From the NCBI GenBank assembly GCA_965230565.1, contig CBDDLH010000015.1:1-64000 (forward strand): a stretch of DNA of 64,000 bases, read 5' to 3'. The translations under genes and the position numbers were made by a program. Positions 1 through 10,549 of the stretch are shown piece after piece (positions within the stretch are counted from its first letter, which is position 1; every line of letters starts with the position of its first letter). A model generated the notes under the pieces. That model was not told where the DNA came from. It made no database searches and saw only the letters and a list, made by a program, of their open reading frames with translations. This DNA is from BCD1 sp965230565 (GTDB lineage: Bacteria > Bacteroidota > Bacteroidia > Chitinophagales > Saprospiraceae).

Positions 1-906
1 CGGTTCGCCCGGTTGGACGGCGTGCTAAGCGGTATCCTCAAACAACACGCCTATCCTGCCCCGGTCGAGGCGCTGGTGGCTGAAATGGCTCTGCTGACAG
101 CATTGATCGGTCAGACGGTCAAGCTGCGCTGGAAACTGTCGCTGCAGGTGCAGACGAATGGCCCGGTGCGGATGATCGCGACCGACTATTACGCGCCCGA
201 GGTTGAAGGCGAAGCCGCCCGTATTCGGGCCTATGCCAGCTTTGACGAGGATCGTATCACCGGTAATGCGCCGTTCGACCAGTTGGGCGAAGGGTATTTT
301 GCCGTGTTGATCGACCAGGGGCCGGGCAATGAGCCGTATCAGGGCATCACCCCGGTGGCCGGCGGCAGCCTGCGGGCTTGTGCCGAGGCCTATTTTGCTC
401 AATCCGAACAGCTGCCCACGCGGTTTGCGCTGAGCTTTGGCAAATCGACCGAGCCAGGCGCGGCCGAGCATTGGCGCGCTGGTGGCATTATGGTGCAGCA
501 CATGCCCAAAGCTTCGCCGCATGTTGCGGATGGTGGGTCTGGTGCCGAAGGGTTGCTGACGCCGTCCGACGTGGTGGATGCCGATGAAGAGGAAAACTGG
601 AACCGGGTGAACATCCTGCTCGATACGGTGGAAGATCTGGAACTGATCGGTCCTTCGGTTGCGCCCGCTGACCTTTTGGTGCGTCTGTTCCACGAGGAAG
701 CACCGCGCGCGTATGAGTTTCAGCCGGTGCGCTTTGGCTGTACCTGTTCCGAAGATCGCGTACGCCAAAGCCTGTCGATCTACTCGGCCCGCGATATCGA
801 GTCGATGATCAACGATGACGGCATTGTCACCGCCGATTGCCAGTTTTGCGGTGCGCATTACCGGATGGACCCGGAAACGCTGGGTTTTGATGCAGGCAAT
901 GTGTGA
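1..906 (+). CDS. hslO: Hsp33 redox-regulated holdase chaperone, 5' partial
   Basis: Hsp33 is a cytoplasmic chaperone switched on by oxidation: four conserved cysteines bind zinc when reduced and form disulfides under oxidative stress. The C-terminal cysteine pairs are visible as FGCTCSEDRV and CQFCGAHY, and the N-terminal part (LTALIGQTVKLRWKLSLQ, then PYQGITPVAGGSL) is typical of the alphaproteobacterial family. A TTG at 13 could be read as a start. However, the frame is open to base 1 (RFAR before LDGVL), and the family has about 30 more N-terminal residues, so the real start is probably outside the window. The gene overlaps or abuts the next one. Its high GC and codon use match the three genes that follow and not the rest of the window. 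Confidence 0.95.
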   Translation, partial: RFARLDGVLSGILKQHAYPAPVEALVAEMALLTALIGQTVKLRWKLSLQVQTNGPVRMIATDYYAPEVEGEAARIRAYASFDEDRITGNAPFDQLGEGYFAVLIDQGPGNEPYQGITPVAGGSLRACAEAYFAQSEQLPTRFALSFGKSTEPGAAEHWRAGGIMVQHMPKASPHVADGGSGAEGLLTPSDVVDADEEENWNRVNILLDTVEDLELIGPSVAPADLLVRLFHEEAPRAYEFQPVRFGCTCSEDRVRQSLSIYSARDIESMINDDGIVTADCQFCGAHYRMDPETLGFDAGNV

Positions 907-1498
907 CACAGAAGATATGCTGCGCGCCGCCATTGGGTGGGCGCATGCGCCTTCGTCAGACTATGATCTGAATCCCGATACCGTTCTGCCACCGGGACGC
1001 AAATTGCGGCCTGCGGGTGTTTTGGTGCCTGTTCTGATCACAGGTGGCCAGGCCCGGTTGTACCTGACCAAGCGGTCATCGGCCCTGAAACACCACCCCG
1101 GCCAGATTGCTTTCCCCGGTGGCAAGCAGGATGAAGGCGATGCCGATATCGTGGCCGCCGCGCTGCGCGAGGCGAAGGAAGAGATCGGGCTTGATCCGGG
1201 CAATGTTGACGTTTTGGGTACCCTGCCCGCGCATGAAACTGTGACCAGTTTCACGGTCACGCCGGTTGTGGGGCTGATCCGGGCGCCCTTTGATCCGGTG
1301 CCCGAGGCAGGTGAGGTGGACGAGGTGTTCACCGTACCGCTGGTGCATGTGCTGACGCCGGACAACTACAGCGTCCAGTCGCGCCGGTTTCGGGGGCGGC
1401 AACGGCATTATTACACCGCGCCTTTCGGCCCCTATTACATCTGGGGTGCGACGGCCCGCATCCTGTTTGCGTTGGCCGATGCGGCAAGGGTTTCATGA
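899..1498 (+). CDS. NUDIX hydrolase, CoA pyrophosphatase (NudL-like)
   Basis: A cytoplasmic NUDIX enzyme of the NudL/CoAse type, which cleaves CoA and its derivatives to phosphopantetheine and 3',5'-ADP. The extended family signature is present: YLTKRSSALKHHPGQIAFPGG, followed by a NUDIX helix with LREAKEEIGL that carries the metal-binding glutamates. Length (about 199 aa) fits the family. I chose the ATG at 899, which lies within the hslO stop region (stop 904-906). ATG 890 is equally possible, and an ATG at 815 would lie deep inside hslO and add unrelated residues. The stop overlaps the cca start, suggesting translational coupling in an operon. Confidence 0.9.
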   Translation: MCDTEDMLRAAIGWAHAPSSDYDLNPDTVLPPGRKLRPAGVLVPVLITGGQARLYLTKRSSALKHHPGQIAFPGGKQDEGDADIVAAALREAKEEIGLDPGNVDVLGTLPAHETVTSFTVTPVVGLIRAPFDPVPEAGEVDEVFTVPLVHVLTPDNYSVQSRRFRGRQRHYYTAPFGPYYIWGATARILFALADAARVS

Positions 1499-2637
1499 AG
1501 ATCGCCGCGCCATGGTTGAGCAATCCGGCCACACAGGCAGTGTGCCGGATGCTGGAAAATGCCGGTCATCAGGCCCTCTTCGTCGGTGGGTGTGTCCGGA
1601 ACGAGCTTCTGTCAGAACCGGTTGCCGATATCGACGTTTCGACCGATGCACTGCCGGAAATGGTGATGGTTCTGGCCGAACAGGCGGGATTGAAACCCGT
1701 GCCCACGGGTATTGATCATGGCACGGTTACCGTGGTGTCCGAAGGGCTGCCGCATGAGGTGACAACCTTTCGTCGCGACGTGGAAACCGATGGGCGGCGC
1801 GCCACGATTGTCTATGCCACCGATTTCGCCGACGACGCCCGCCGTCGCGATTTCACGATGAACGCGCTTTATGCCCGGTCTGATGGCTGCGTGATTGACC
1901 CTTTGGGCGGGCTGCCGGATCTGAAGGCCCGGCGCGTGCGGTTCATCGAGAACCCCGAAGACCGTATTCGCGAAGATTACCTGCGCATCCTGCGGTTCTT
2001 TCGGTTTCACGCCTGGTATGGTCGGGGCGGGCCGGACCCGGATGGTCTGGCGGCTTGCGCGGATCTGGCCGAAGGCATGGCGCAGCTTTCGCGCGAACGG
2101 GTTGGGTCAGAGGCCCTGAAACTGTTGTCTGCGCCCGACCCTGCCCCCACCGTTGCCAGGATGCGAAGCACGGGCGTGTTGGCCCGCATCTTGCCGGGGG
2201 CCGATGACACCCTTCTGGCACCGCTGGTCCATCTGGAACAGGATCTGTCGGTTGCGCCTGACCCGATACGGCGTTTGGCCATGCTGGGGGGCGAAGCCGT
2301 AGCAGATCATCTCCGGCTAAGCCGCGCACAGGCCAAACAACTGGACATTCTGCGCGACGAACTGGGGGCAATGCGGCCCGCGGCCGAGTTGGGGTATCGG
2401 TTTGGGCAAGCGATGGCTCAGGATATTGTTCTGCTGCGCGCCGCGATGGAAAACCGAGCGGTCCCACCCGAAGAAGCCAGTGATGTTCTGCTGGGGGCCT
2501 CTGCACAATTTCCTGTTTCTGCCGCCGATTTTATGCCGGATCTGGAAGGCCGCGCATTGGGCGAAAAGCTGAAACAGCTCGAGAACCGCTGGATCGCGTC
2601 GGGCTTAAAGCTAACTAAGCGTGATCTGCTGGGCTGA
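1495..2637 (+). CDS. cca: CCA tRNA nucleotidyltransferase
   Basis: Class II CCA-adding enzyme or poly(A)-polymerase-like nucleotidyltransferase, which adds or repairs the 3' CCA end of tRNAs. The nucleotidyltransferase motif is near residues 30-50: LFVGGCVRN followed by the metal-binding DID of VADIDVSTDALP. The RRDFTMNALY motif follows near residue 120, and EDRIREDYLRILRFFRFHA is the conserved segment that starts the head/neck domain. At 380 aa it has the usual length for alphaproteobacterial members. The ATG overlaps the preceding stop codon (ATGA-type), so it is probably translated with the NUDIX gene. Confidence 0.95.
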   Translation: MKIAAPWLSNPATQAVCRMLENAGHQALFVGGCVRNELLSEPVADIDVSTDALPEMVMVLAEQAGLKPVPTGIDHGTVTVVSEGLPHEVTTFRRDVETDGRRATIVYATDFADDARRRDFTMNALYARSDGCVIDPLGGLPDLKARRVRFIENPEDRIREDYLRILRFFRFHAWYGRGGPDPDGLAACADLAEGMAQLSRERVGSEALKLLSAPDPAPTVARMRSTGVLARILPGADDTLLAPLVHLEQDLSVAPDPIRRLAMLGGEAVADHLRLSRAQAKQLDILRDELGAMRPAAELGYRFGQAMAQDIVLLRAAMENRAVPPEEASDVLLGASAQFPVSAADFMPDLEGRALGEKLKQLENRWIASGLKLTKRDLLG

Positions 2638-2817
2638 CGCCTGTCGTCAACACTTCAATTGACAGGGTGCGTAAATTTGGCCATCTTCCCGGCACTGACG
2701 CAGGAGGGTGCAAAATGTATCGCGGGATCTGGCTGATTTAAGCCCTTGATCACCACAGAAGATACGTTCGCGTGGCTATTGCCGCGCCGTTAAGCACATT
2801 CCTTTCAGGAAACCCCA

Positions 2818-3949
2818 ATGTTCAAGTTCTTTGAAAACCTCGTCGATCCGTATTGCGCCTATTCGGAAACCGACACACCGCCCACCCGTCTTTGGGCGTT
2901 CCTTGGATCCTATATGCGGCCCTTTCGCAAGGTTTTTGCCGTCACGGCGGCCATGTCCGTGGTGGTGGCTGCGGTCGAGATCTGGCTGATCTACTATATG
3001 GGCCGGGTGGTTGACCTTTTGTCTGGCGATCCGGCGACGGTGTGGCGCGATTATGGGACCGAGCTGATCGCGATGGGCATCTTCATCCTGATCCTGCGGC
3101 CCTTGTTGCAGGCGCTGGATGTCTTGTTGCTGAACAACGCCATCATTCCCAATTTCGGCACACTTATCCGCTGGCGCGCGCATAAACATGTTTTGCGCCA
3201 GTCCGTCGGTTGGTTCGAAAACGACTTTGCGGGCCGGATTGCCAACCGCATCATGCAAACCCCCCCTGCCGCGGGCGAGGCCGTGTTCCAGATTTTCGAT
3301 GCGATCACCTTTGCCCTGGCCTATGCCATCGGTGCCGCGTTGCTGTTGTCCGACGCCGATCCGCGCCTGGCCTTGCCGTTGCTGATCTGGATGGCGCTTT
3401 ATGGTCTGCTGGTGCGTTGGACGATGCTGTGCGTAGGCCCGGCATCCAAGGCGGCGTCGGATGCGCGGTCACAGGTTACCGGGCGGGTGGTGGATGCCTA
3501 TAGCAACATCCATTCCGTCAAGCTGTTTGCGCATCATCAAAGCGAGTTAGACTACGCGAAAGAGGCCATCGAGAACACCCGCAAGACGTTTTTCACCGAA
3601 ATGCGGATCTACACGGTTATGGATGTCACGCTGGTTGCGCTGAATGGTCTGCTGATCATCGGTGTTGTGGGCTGGGCCGTCGCGCTGTGGATGCAGGGCG
3701 CGGCAACCGTGGGCGCGGTGGCGGCGGCCACGGCGCTGACCTTGCGGCTGAATGCCATGACCGGCTGGATCATGTGGGCGCTGACCACGTTCTTCCGGCA
3801 ACTGGGTGTTGTGGCCGAGGGGATGGAGACCATCGCACAGCCCATCGACCTGGTGGATGCCCCGGATGCCAAACCGTTGCAGATGACCGAAGGCCGGATT
3901 TCGGTTGATGCCGTGTCGCACCATTATGGGCGGGGCGCAGGGATGTCAG
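2818..3949 (+). CDS. ABC exporter, transmembrane domain only (3' truncated at junction)
   Basis: N-terminal part of a fused ABC exporter half-transporter (TMD-NBD, MsbA/multidrug type). About 375 residues are native. They comprise a short lead-in, hydrophobic segments (for example VTAAMSVVVAAVEIWLIYYM and LVALNGLLIIGVVGWAVALW) and the beginning of the linker to the ATPase (GRISVDAVSHHYGRGAG). The family needs another 220 or so residues with Walker A, signature and Walker B motifs, and none are present. After GRGAG the frame runs into foreign AT-rich DNA and stops at 3961. A GC-rich 180-base gap separates it from cca, with a plausible ribosome-binding sequence (AGGAAA) before the ATG. Confidence 0.88.
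3944..3949. other. Junction between alphaproteobacterial and Bacteroidota DNA
   Basis: Left of this point the sequence is GC-rich and reads as an ABC exporter on the plus strand. Right of it the sequence is AT-rich and reads on the minus strand as a near-copy of the Ig-like repeats found again at 4447-6550. The six bases TGTCAG at the switch fit the repeat copy and may be shared by both sides. Both reading frames end within a few dozen codons of foreign sequence after crossing it. The simplest explanation is a false join during assembly. Confidence 0.9.
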
Positions 3950-6900
3950 ATTCGTTCCACTGATCGCTGGAAGATCATAACTATCGCAAGCAGTTACATC
4001 ACTTACTGCATCCAATTGAGGTGTGGGAATTTCTGAAACTACTACTTGCGCACTTACTGGTGGACAAATGCTTGTAGCAAAATGAGTGTAGGTGTATATC
4101 CCTTCTCCACCAAGTGACGGGCTCCAGGTACCTCCTCCATCCGGAGTTCCTCCCAAAGAGCCAAATAATAGAGCTGCGGAAACAGTTTCTCCTGCGCATA
4201 TGGATAAAGTACCATCTTCTCCCGGATCGAGGGATTCTTCAATCGTTACCACGAAACTATTCTCTACATCGGGACATGAACCACTGCCTGCACTGAATAC
4301 ATAAATCGTTTGCGTGTTCGTGATCGTCGTGCCCACAGCTATTGGATCTACTCCACCAGTGGTGGCATAGTAATCTCCATTGGTCAAGACAGGTAAGGTA
4401 TAACTGTCACATGCTTCTTCATTCCCGGGGGAATCCGCTAAAGGTGTCGTATTGATCGTTACCACAAAACTCGTCTCATCACTACAATTCGGCATAGTGC
4501 CCGTCTCATCATAGATCCACACTGTCATCGTACTGGTGATCGGACCAGCTATCGGTTGACCATTATTGGCCTGGCTATCGTCGTAATAGGCTTCATTGCC
4601 TGTCAGGTTCGTTCCACTGATCGCTGGAAGAGCATAACTATCACAAGCAGTTACGTCACTTACTGCATCCAATACCGGGCTTGGAACTATCGTAACAAGG
4701 AAACTCGTCTCATCACTACAATTCGGTATAGTGCCCGTCTCATCATAGATCCAGACTGTCATTGTGCTGGTGATCGGGCCAGCTATCGGTTGACCATTAT
4801 TGGCCTGACTATCGTCGTAGTAGGCTTCATTACCTGTCAGATTCGTTCCACTGATTGTTGGAAGAGCGTAACTATCACAAGCGGTTACATCACTTACTGC
4901 ATCCAATACAGGGCTTGGAACTATCGTAACAAGGAAACTCGTCTCATCACTACAATTTGGCATCGTGCCCGTCTCATCATAGATCCACACTGTCATCGTG
5001 CTGGTGATCGGACCAGCTATCGGTTGACCATTATTGGCCTGACTATCATCGTAGTAGGCTTCATTGCCTGTCAGATTCGTTCCACTGATCGCTGGAAGAG
5101 CATAACTATCACAAGCGGTTACGTCTGATACTGCATCAAGAACAGGACCATCATTGATCGTTACCACAAAACTTGTTTCATCACTGCAATTTGGCATAGT
5201 GCCCGTCTCATCATAGATCCATACCGTCATCGTGCTGGTGATCGGACCAGCTATCGGTTGACCATTATTGGCCTGGCTATCGTCGTAGTAGGCTTCATTG
5301 CCTGTCAGATTCGTTCCACTGATCGCTGGAAGAGCATAACTATCACAAGCAGTTACGTCACTAACTGCATCCAATACCGGGCTTGGAACTATCGTAACAA
5401 GGAAACTCGTCTCATCACTACAATTTGGCATCGTGCCCGTCTCATCATAGATCCATACCGTCATCGTACTGGTGATCGGACCAGCTATCGGTTGACCATT
5501 ATTGGCCTGGCTATCGTCGTAATAGGCTTCATTGCCTGTCAGATTCGTTCCACTGATCGCTGGAAGAGCATAACTATCACAAGCAGTTACGTCACTTACT
5601 GCATCCAATACAGGACCATCATTGATCGTTACCACAAAACTTGTTTCATCACTGCAATTTGGCATAGTCCCCGTCTCATCATAGATCCATACCGTCATCG
5701 TGCTGGTGATCGGACCAGCTATCGGTTGACCATTATTGGCCTGGCTATCGTCGTAGTAGGCTTCATTGCCTGTCAGATTCGTTCCACTGATCGCTGGAAG
5801 AGCATAACTATCACAAGCAGTTACATCACTTACTGCATCCAATACAGGACCATCATTGATCGTTACCACAAAACTTGTTTCATCACTGCAATTTGGCATA
5901 GTGCCCGTCTCATCATAGATCCATACCGTCATCGTACTGGTGATCGGACCAGCTATCGGTTGACCATTATTGGCCTGGCTATCGTCGTAGTAGGCTTCAT
6001 TGCCTGTCAGATTCGTTCCACTGATCGCTGGAAGAGCATAACTATCACAAGCGGTTACATCACTTACTGCATCCAATACAGGACCATCATTGATCGTTAC
6101 CACAAAACTTGTTTCATCACTGCAATTTGGCATAGTGCCCGTCTCATCATAGATCCACACTGTCATCGTGCTGGTGATCGGGCCAGCTATCGGCTGACCA
6201 TTATTGGCCTGACTATCGTCGTAGTAGGCTTCATTGCCTGTTAAATTCGTACCACTGATTGTTGGAAGAGCATAACTATCACAAGCGGTTACATCACTTA
6301 CTGCATCCAATACCGGGCTTGGAACTATCGTAACAAGGAAACTCGTCTCATCACTACAATTTGGCATCGTGCCCGTCTCATCATAGATCCACACTGTCAT
6401 CGTGCTGGTGATCGGGCCAGCTATCGGTTGACCATTATTGGCCTGACTATCGTCGTAATAGGCTTCATTGCCTGTTAAATTCGTTCCACTGATCGCTGGA
6501 AGAGCATAACTATCGCAAGCGGTTACATCACTTACAGGATCTAATTGTGGTGAAAGTATTTCAGAAACATCGACCTCGGCACTAACTGCAGGACAAGCTC
6601 CGGTGGCTGGATGGGTATAAGTATAGGTATTCTCACCACCTAAAGCAGGAGTCCATGTTCCGCCTCCATCGGGAGTCCCTCCCAGAGCAGCGAATAGCTG
6701 AGCCGCAGTTACCGTTTCTCCCTGACAGATGGATAAAGTTCCATTTTCACCCGGATCCAAAGGTTCCTGCACCGTAATAGTCACCTGATCGGTAGCTTCA
6801 CATCCATTGGCATCCGTACCTGTTACGGTATAAGTTGTAGTAACCGTTGGTACAAAAGGTACGCCATCTGTCACTCCATTGTCCCAGGAATAACTTACGG

Positions 6901-9316
6901 CACCTGAACCAGAAAGCGTCACACTCATCCCCTGGCAAACAGTCTGGGGGCTACCGGCATCAACAGTCAAACTACAAATATTGACAACTACCCCATCTCC
7001 ATCATCCTCATCTCCCGGGTCATCTTCTACCATTGAATCACCATCCGTATCTACTCCATTATTGACATCAGAATCATCATCCTGGCCATTGGCATTTGTA
7101 ACTTCCGCAAGATTAGTGAAATCACCTGAACCATTGACCGTTGCCGTAATGGTCAGGGTAACGGTTTGCCCAACAGTAACTGTTCCTATATTCCAGGCTC
7201 CTGATCCGGAATTGTAGGTGCCGGACATGGTAACATGGCTGTCATATAAAAAACCTGATGGTAATAAATCTGTCACTTCTACACCCGTGGCATCATCAGG
7301 CCCTGTATTTTGTACGTTAATGGTAAAAGTCACCTGGTCTCCCGGATCCACCCATGCATCGTCAACGGATTTATCCAAGGATAGATCATAACAACGTGTG
7401 GAAATGCAAACATTATCCACTGGAGCTCCGTAGGGAGGGCTTCCCAACCCACCATCATAAGCCCAGTTAAACTGGTTGACATTTTCAACAGCAGGCTGGG
7501 CAGTCATTCCCGGAGCAGGATCTACAAGGTTAATGACCAACCCATCAGACCCGTCAATAAAACTCAAATCAGCCGGGTCTTCTTCAAGATCCCAAACCAC
7601 ACTCGGGCAAAAACTATCGTCCGGAACTGTTCCATCTACATCAAAACAAACCTCAAATATTTTGGTCCAGCCAGTGGAAGATATTTCCAGGGCATTATTG
7701 GGGTCATCTACCTGGATAGCACCATTCACATAAGTAAAGTCTCCCGAAAAACTGAACCAGTCGAGATTTAAGGTAGTCAGTGCCGGAGGATTTGGTGAAA
7801 TGGCACTATAACCAGAAACCAGGTTTACAAAACTGCTGCCTGAGTAAGTCAAAACATCTTCGTCATAAAAAAAGCGTACGTTCATATCGTACAATTCCTG
7901 TCCTGCTGTATTGGACTGCAATTCAACATCCAGACAATATTGATCCGTATCACAGTCATAAACTGGATTAGCAAACTGTGCGGTTATTACGGGCACATCA
8001 CAAATGGTTGAAATGCAAGACATTTCTACCGGAGCACCATATGGCGGGCTACCCAATCCACTATTATAAGCCCAGTTGAACTGATTTACCATTTCATCGG
8101 AAGGCATGACTGTCATTCCCGGATCGGGATCCACCAGATTAATGACCAATCCATCCGACCCGTCAATAAAACTCAAATCTGCCGGATCTTCTTCCAGGTC
8201 CCAGACAATACTTGGACAAAAGTTCGAAGTCGCCGGAATATCCACATCAAAGCACACCTCAAATACAGGAGTCCAACCAGAGGTTGAAATTTCCAGAGCA
8301 TTATTAGGATCATCAACCTGAATAGCACCATTCACATAAGTAAAATCTCCAGAAAAACTAAACCAGTCAAGATTGAGGGTTGTCAGTGAAGGAGGGTTCG
8401 GCGCAATAGAGCTGTAACCTGATGCCAGATTTGTAATAGCACCTGAGAATGTCAGAATATCTTCATCATAAAAAAAGCGCACGTTCATGTCGTACAATTC
8501 GGCCCCTGAAGTATTCGACTGCATTTCCACATCCACGCAATACTGGTCCGTATTGCAATCGTAAATCGGGTTGGCAAACTGAACTGTTATTTCAGGATTA
8601 CCAGGGCTTCCACAAACTGTTGATACACAATCATTCTCAACCGGAGCCCCATAGGGTAATCCGGCAATGCCGTCATAATCCCAGTTAAATGGTTCCACAG
8701 CCTCTGTAACATTGGAGCCAGACCCCATATCAACAACAGTCAAGATTACTGGACCTAATAAAAAACTGCCATCATCAGGGTTTTCCTTTAAATTCCAAAT
8801 TACTGATGGGCAAAAGTCAGGATCGTCTACAGGACCATCTACCTGGAAGCATACCTGGAATAGTTTTGTCCAACCAGTCGTAGATATATTTATTGTGGGA
8901 GCTCCCATATTTACCAAAGAAATGGCACCATTGAAAAGCTCAGCATCTCCGGTAAATCCAAACCATGCAGGCCCCACTGGAAAAGGGGTTCCTGAACCAG
9001 AAGCCGTTTCACCATACCCACCCTGAAAATCCGCAAAATGAGAAAATTCCAGTACGGAATCATCATACCAGAATCGAACATTCATACCATCTAGCTGTTG
9101 CCCTGGCGTATCCGACTGAAACTCCACATCGAGACAATAATCACCCGTATTACAATCGTAGACCGGATTAGCGAAACGGACTGTTATCACGGGGTCCTGT
9201 GCCATGCCCAAATAACCTAAAGAAAGGAATAACATCACCATAAGGATTTTATGGCAGGCTTTCAGGCTAAAACCGGACAGTGCATTTTTCAATTTAGTAG
9301 GTAGAGGCTGTTTCAT
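3944..9316 (-). CDS. Secreted multidomain surface protein: cohesin-like modules, DUF11, Ig-like repeats (3' truncated)
   Basis: Secreted protein with a signal peptide (residues 1-40, ending GYLGMAQ). Three homologous modules of about 190 residues follow, each opening with a version of ITVRFANPVYDCNT and containing DMNVRFFYDEDVLTFSG, which resembles cohesin folds. Next come a DUF11-type domain near residues 645-770 (TFTINVQNTGPDDATGVEVT), an Ig/PKD-like segment, and a block starting SLDPGENGTLSICQGETV. Nine tandem 78-residue repeats (about residues 923-1623) precede a second SLDPGEDGTLSIC block and a partial tenth repeat that runs into the junction. Some 58 codons beyond it are alphaproteobacterial and not part of the gene. 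The true C-terminus, where a T9SS sorting domain would be expected, is missing. Likely an adhesin or matrix protein; that role is inferred. Confidence 0.85.
4447..6550 (-). repeat. Nine tandem 234-bp coding repeats
   Basis: The sequence repeats with a period of 234 bases (78 codons) nine times. Each copy encodes an Ig-like unit that begins PVLDAVSDVTACDSYALP, contains GNEAYYDDSQANNGQP and TMTVWIYDETGT, and ends FVVTINDG or FLVTIVPS. Protein variation is limited to a few sites (A/T after ALP, M/I after TGT, the final eight residues), while silent differences are scattered. The two alternative endings are mixed along the array. Similar CDSY-type repeats occur in large Bacteroidota surface proteins. 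Confidence 0.95.
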
Positions 9317-9469
9317 AAGATTATCTTATTATTTCTAAAAAAGCAACTGGATTTTTCATCCATTGAGAAGTACACCAAAAAATATTAGGCAACTGGAGTA
9401 CTTCTTTTTTATATGAGATTATAATGTAATTTTCTTTAGCAAGCTTGGTCTATTCCCGTCTTCACAGGG

Positions 9470-10462
9470 TTATCTTATCAGTACCATTTTCCTGTATACT
9501 GATTTGTGCGTCGGCGTTTCAAGCCGATATAAATAAACATTGGCTGTAACAGCAAAATCTTTCTTATCCAATACAACTGTATTTCTACCCTGGGCATAAT
9601 CCCCCTCGATCTGTTTTACCAAATGTCCTCTTGCATCAAAAAAGGTCAATTTTGCTGTAGAGGCTTCCGGTAAAATAAAATCAATTCGGGTTCCTTTTTC
9701 AAAAGGGTTTGGAGTATTCTGAAAAAGTGCAAACTCTTTGGATCCTGGGTCACTAGTTCCCGTAACTGCCCCATTCAAACTCACACAGGAGTAGGATAAA
9801 GGAACACCATAAGGTGGCGTAGTCTCCTCCTCATATGGACTCCAGTTGAAATGTTCCGCATCTGTCAGTACCGTTTTTTGTTTGACATTGGTCATATCCG
9901 TAAAGGCTGTAATCACTACCCCACTGCTTCCCGGCAAAAAGCTGGTTTTGTCTCCTCCTGGTTTTATATCCCAGATAAGGCTAGGACAGAACTCCTCATC
10001 AACAGGTACCTCCTCCTTAATTTCGAAACAAACACTGAATATCTTTGCCCATTCATTTGTAGGTATTTGTAAGGCATTTTGAGCATTGGTGATTTGAACC
10101 GCGCCGTTTACCGATGTAGCTCCCGATTCAAGGTTAAAAAGGAAGTCTCCCCACTGGGCACCACTCGTCAATCTGGCCGGATTCGGACTGCCGGCAATTA
10201 TACCTTCCTGAAAATCATCAAAACCCACAAAATCCAATAGGGATGGGTCATAAAAGAACCTGACATTCATGCCGTAAAAGCGATATCCTGCCAGGTCTGC
10301 CTGGATCTCAACATCCACACAATAGCTGGCGCTGGCTTCTTCAACTTGCGGGTTCGCAAACCGGCTGGTTACAGTTGTATTTTGTGCAGCAACAAAGCTC
10401 ATACTTGTGATGAAAAAGCTGAGCAATAACACAATAACTCTTTCTTGCTTAAATCTTTTCAT
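9470..10462 (-). CDS. Cohesin-like module with T9SS type A sorting domain
   Basis: A 330-residue secreted protein: signal peptide (residues 1-26, hydrophobic core VIVLLLSFFITSMSFVAA), then a single module of about 190 residues homologous to the three in the next gene (FYGMNVRFFYDPSLLDFVGF; later CVDVEIQADLAG- and SVCFEI-type strands). Residues 245-330 form a type IX secretion sorting domain (FALFQNTPNPFEKGTRIDFILP, ending YRKMVLIR). The product should therefore cross the outer membrane by T9SS and be attached to the surface. YDPSLLDF and the strand pattern recall cohesins, so the module could be a docking receptor; this is inference. It lies between the giant gene and the larger cohesin-like protein, all in one direction. 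Confidence 0.85.
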   Translation of the reverse strand: MKRFKQERVIVLLLSFFITSMSFVAAQNTTVTSRFANPQVEEASASYCVDVEIQADLAGYRFYGMNVRFFYDPSLLDFVGFDDFQEGIIAGSPNPARLTSGAQWGDFLFNLESGATSVNGAVQITNAQNALQIPTNEWAKIFSVCFEIKEEVPVDEEFCPSLIWDIKPGGDKTSFLPGSSGVVITAFTDMTNVKQKTVLTDAEHFNWSPYEEETTPPYGVPLSYSCVSLNGAVTGTSDPGSKEFALFQNTPNPFEKGTRIDFILPEASTAKLTFFDARGHLVKQIEGDYAQGRNTVVLDKKDFAVTANVYLYRLETPTHKSVYRKMVLIR

Positions 10463-10504
10463 TATAAAGTTTTTATAAATTTTGAGTTATGTTTTTAACC
10501 ACTA

Positions 10505-10539
10505 AAACCGGATAGCAACTCAACTGTGCTATCCGGTTT
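10505..10539 (-). terminator. Hairpin terminator after the giant gene
   Basis: A perfect 13-base inverted repeat (AAACCGGATAGCA at 10505-10517 with TGCTATCCGGTTT at 10527-10539, 9-base loop) begins 11 bases past the stop of the 6952-residue gene. On the minus strand the stem runs into a short T-rich stretch. Confidence 0.7.
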
Positions 10540-10549
10540 GTTTTATATA

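Noticed and set aside
3700..4300. Horizontal transfer joining the alphaproteobacterial and Bacteroidota segments
   Set aside because: Both genes are cut mid-domain, the join falls in a copy of a tandem repeat, and there is no integrase, IS or attachment site; an assembly chimera is simpler.
4556..6244. Long plus-strand reading frames opposite the repeats
   Set aside because: They are antisense shadows of the repeated gene, repeating with the same period and without start or ribosome-binding context.
4447..6550. CRISPR array
   Set aside because: The period is 234 bases, the whole unit is coding and conserved, and there are no variable spacers.
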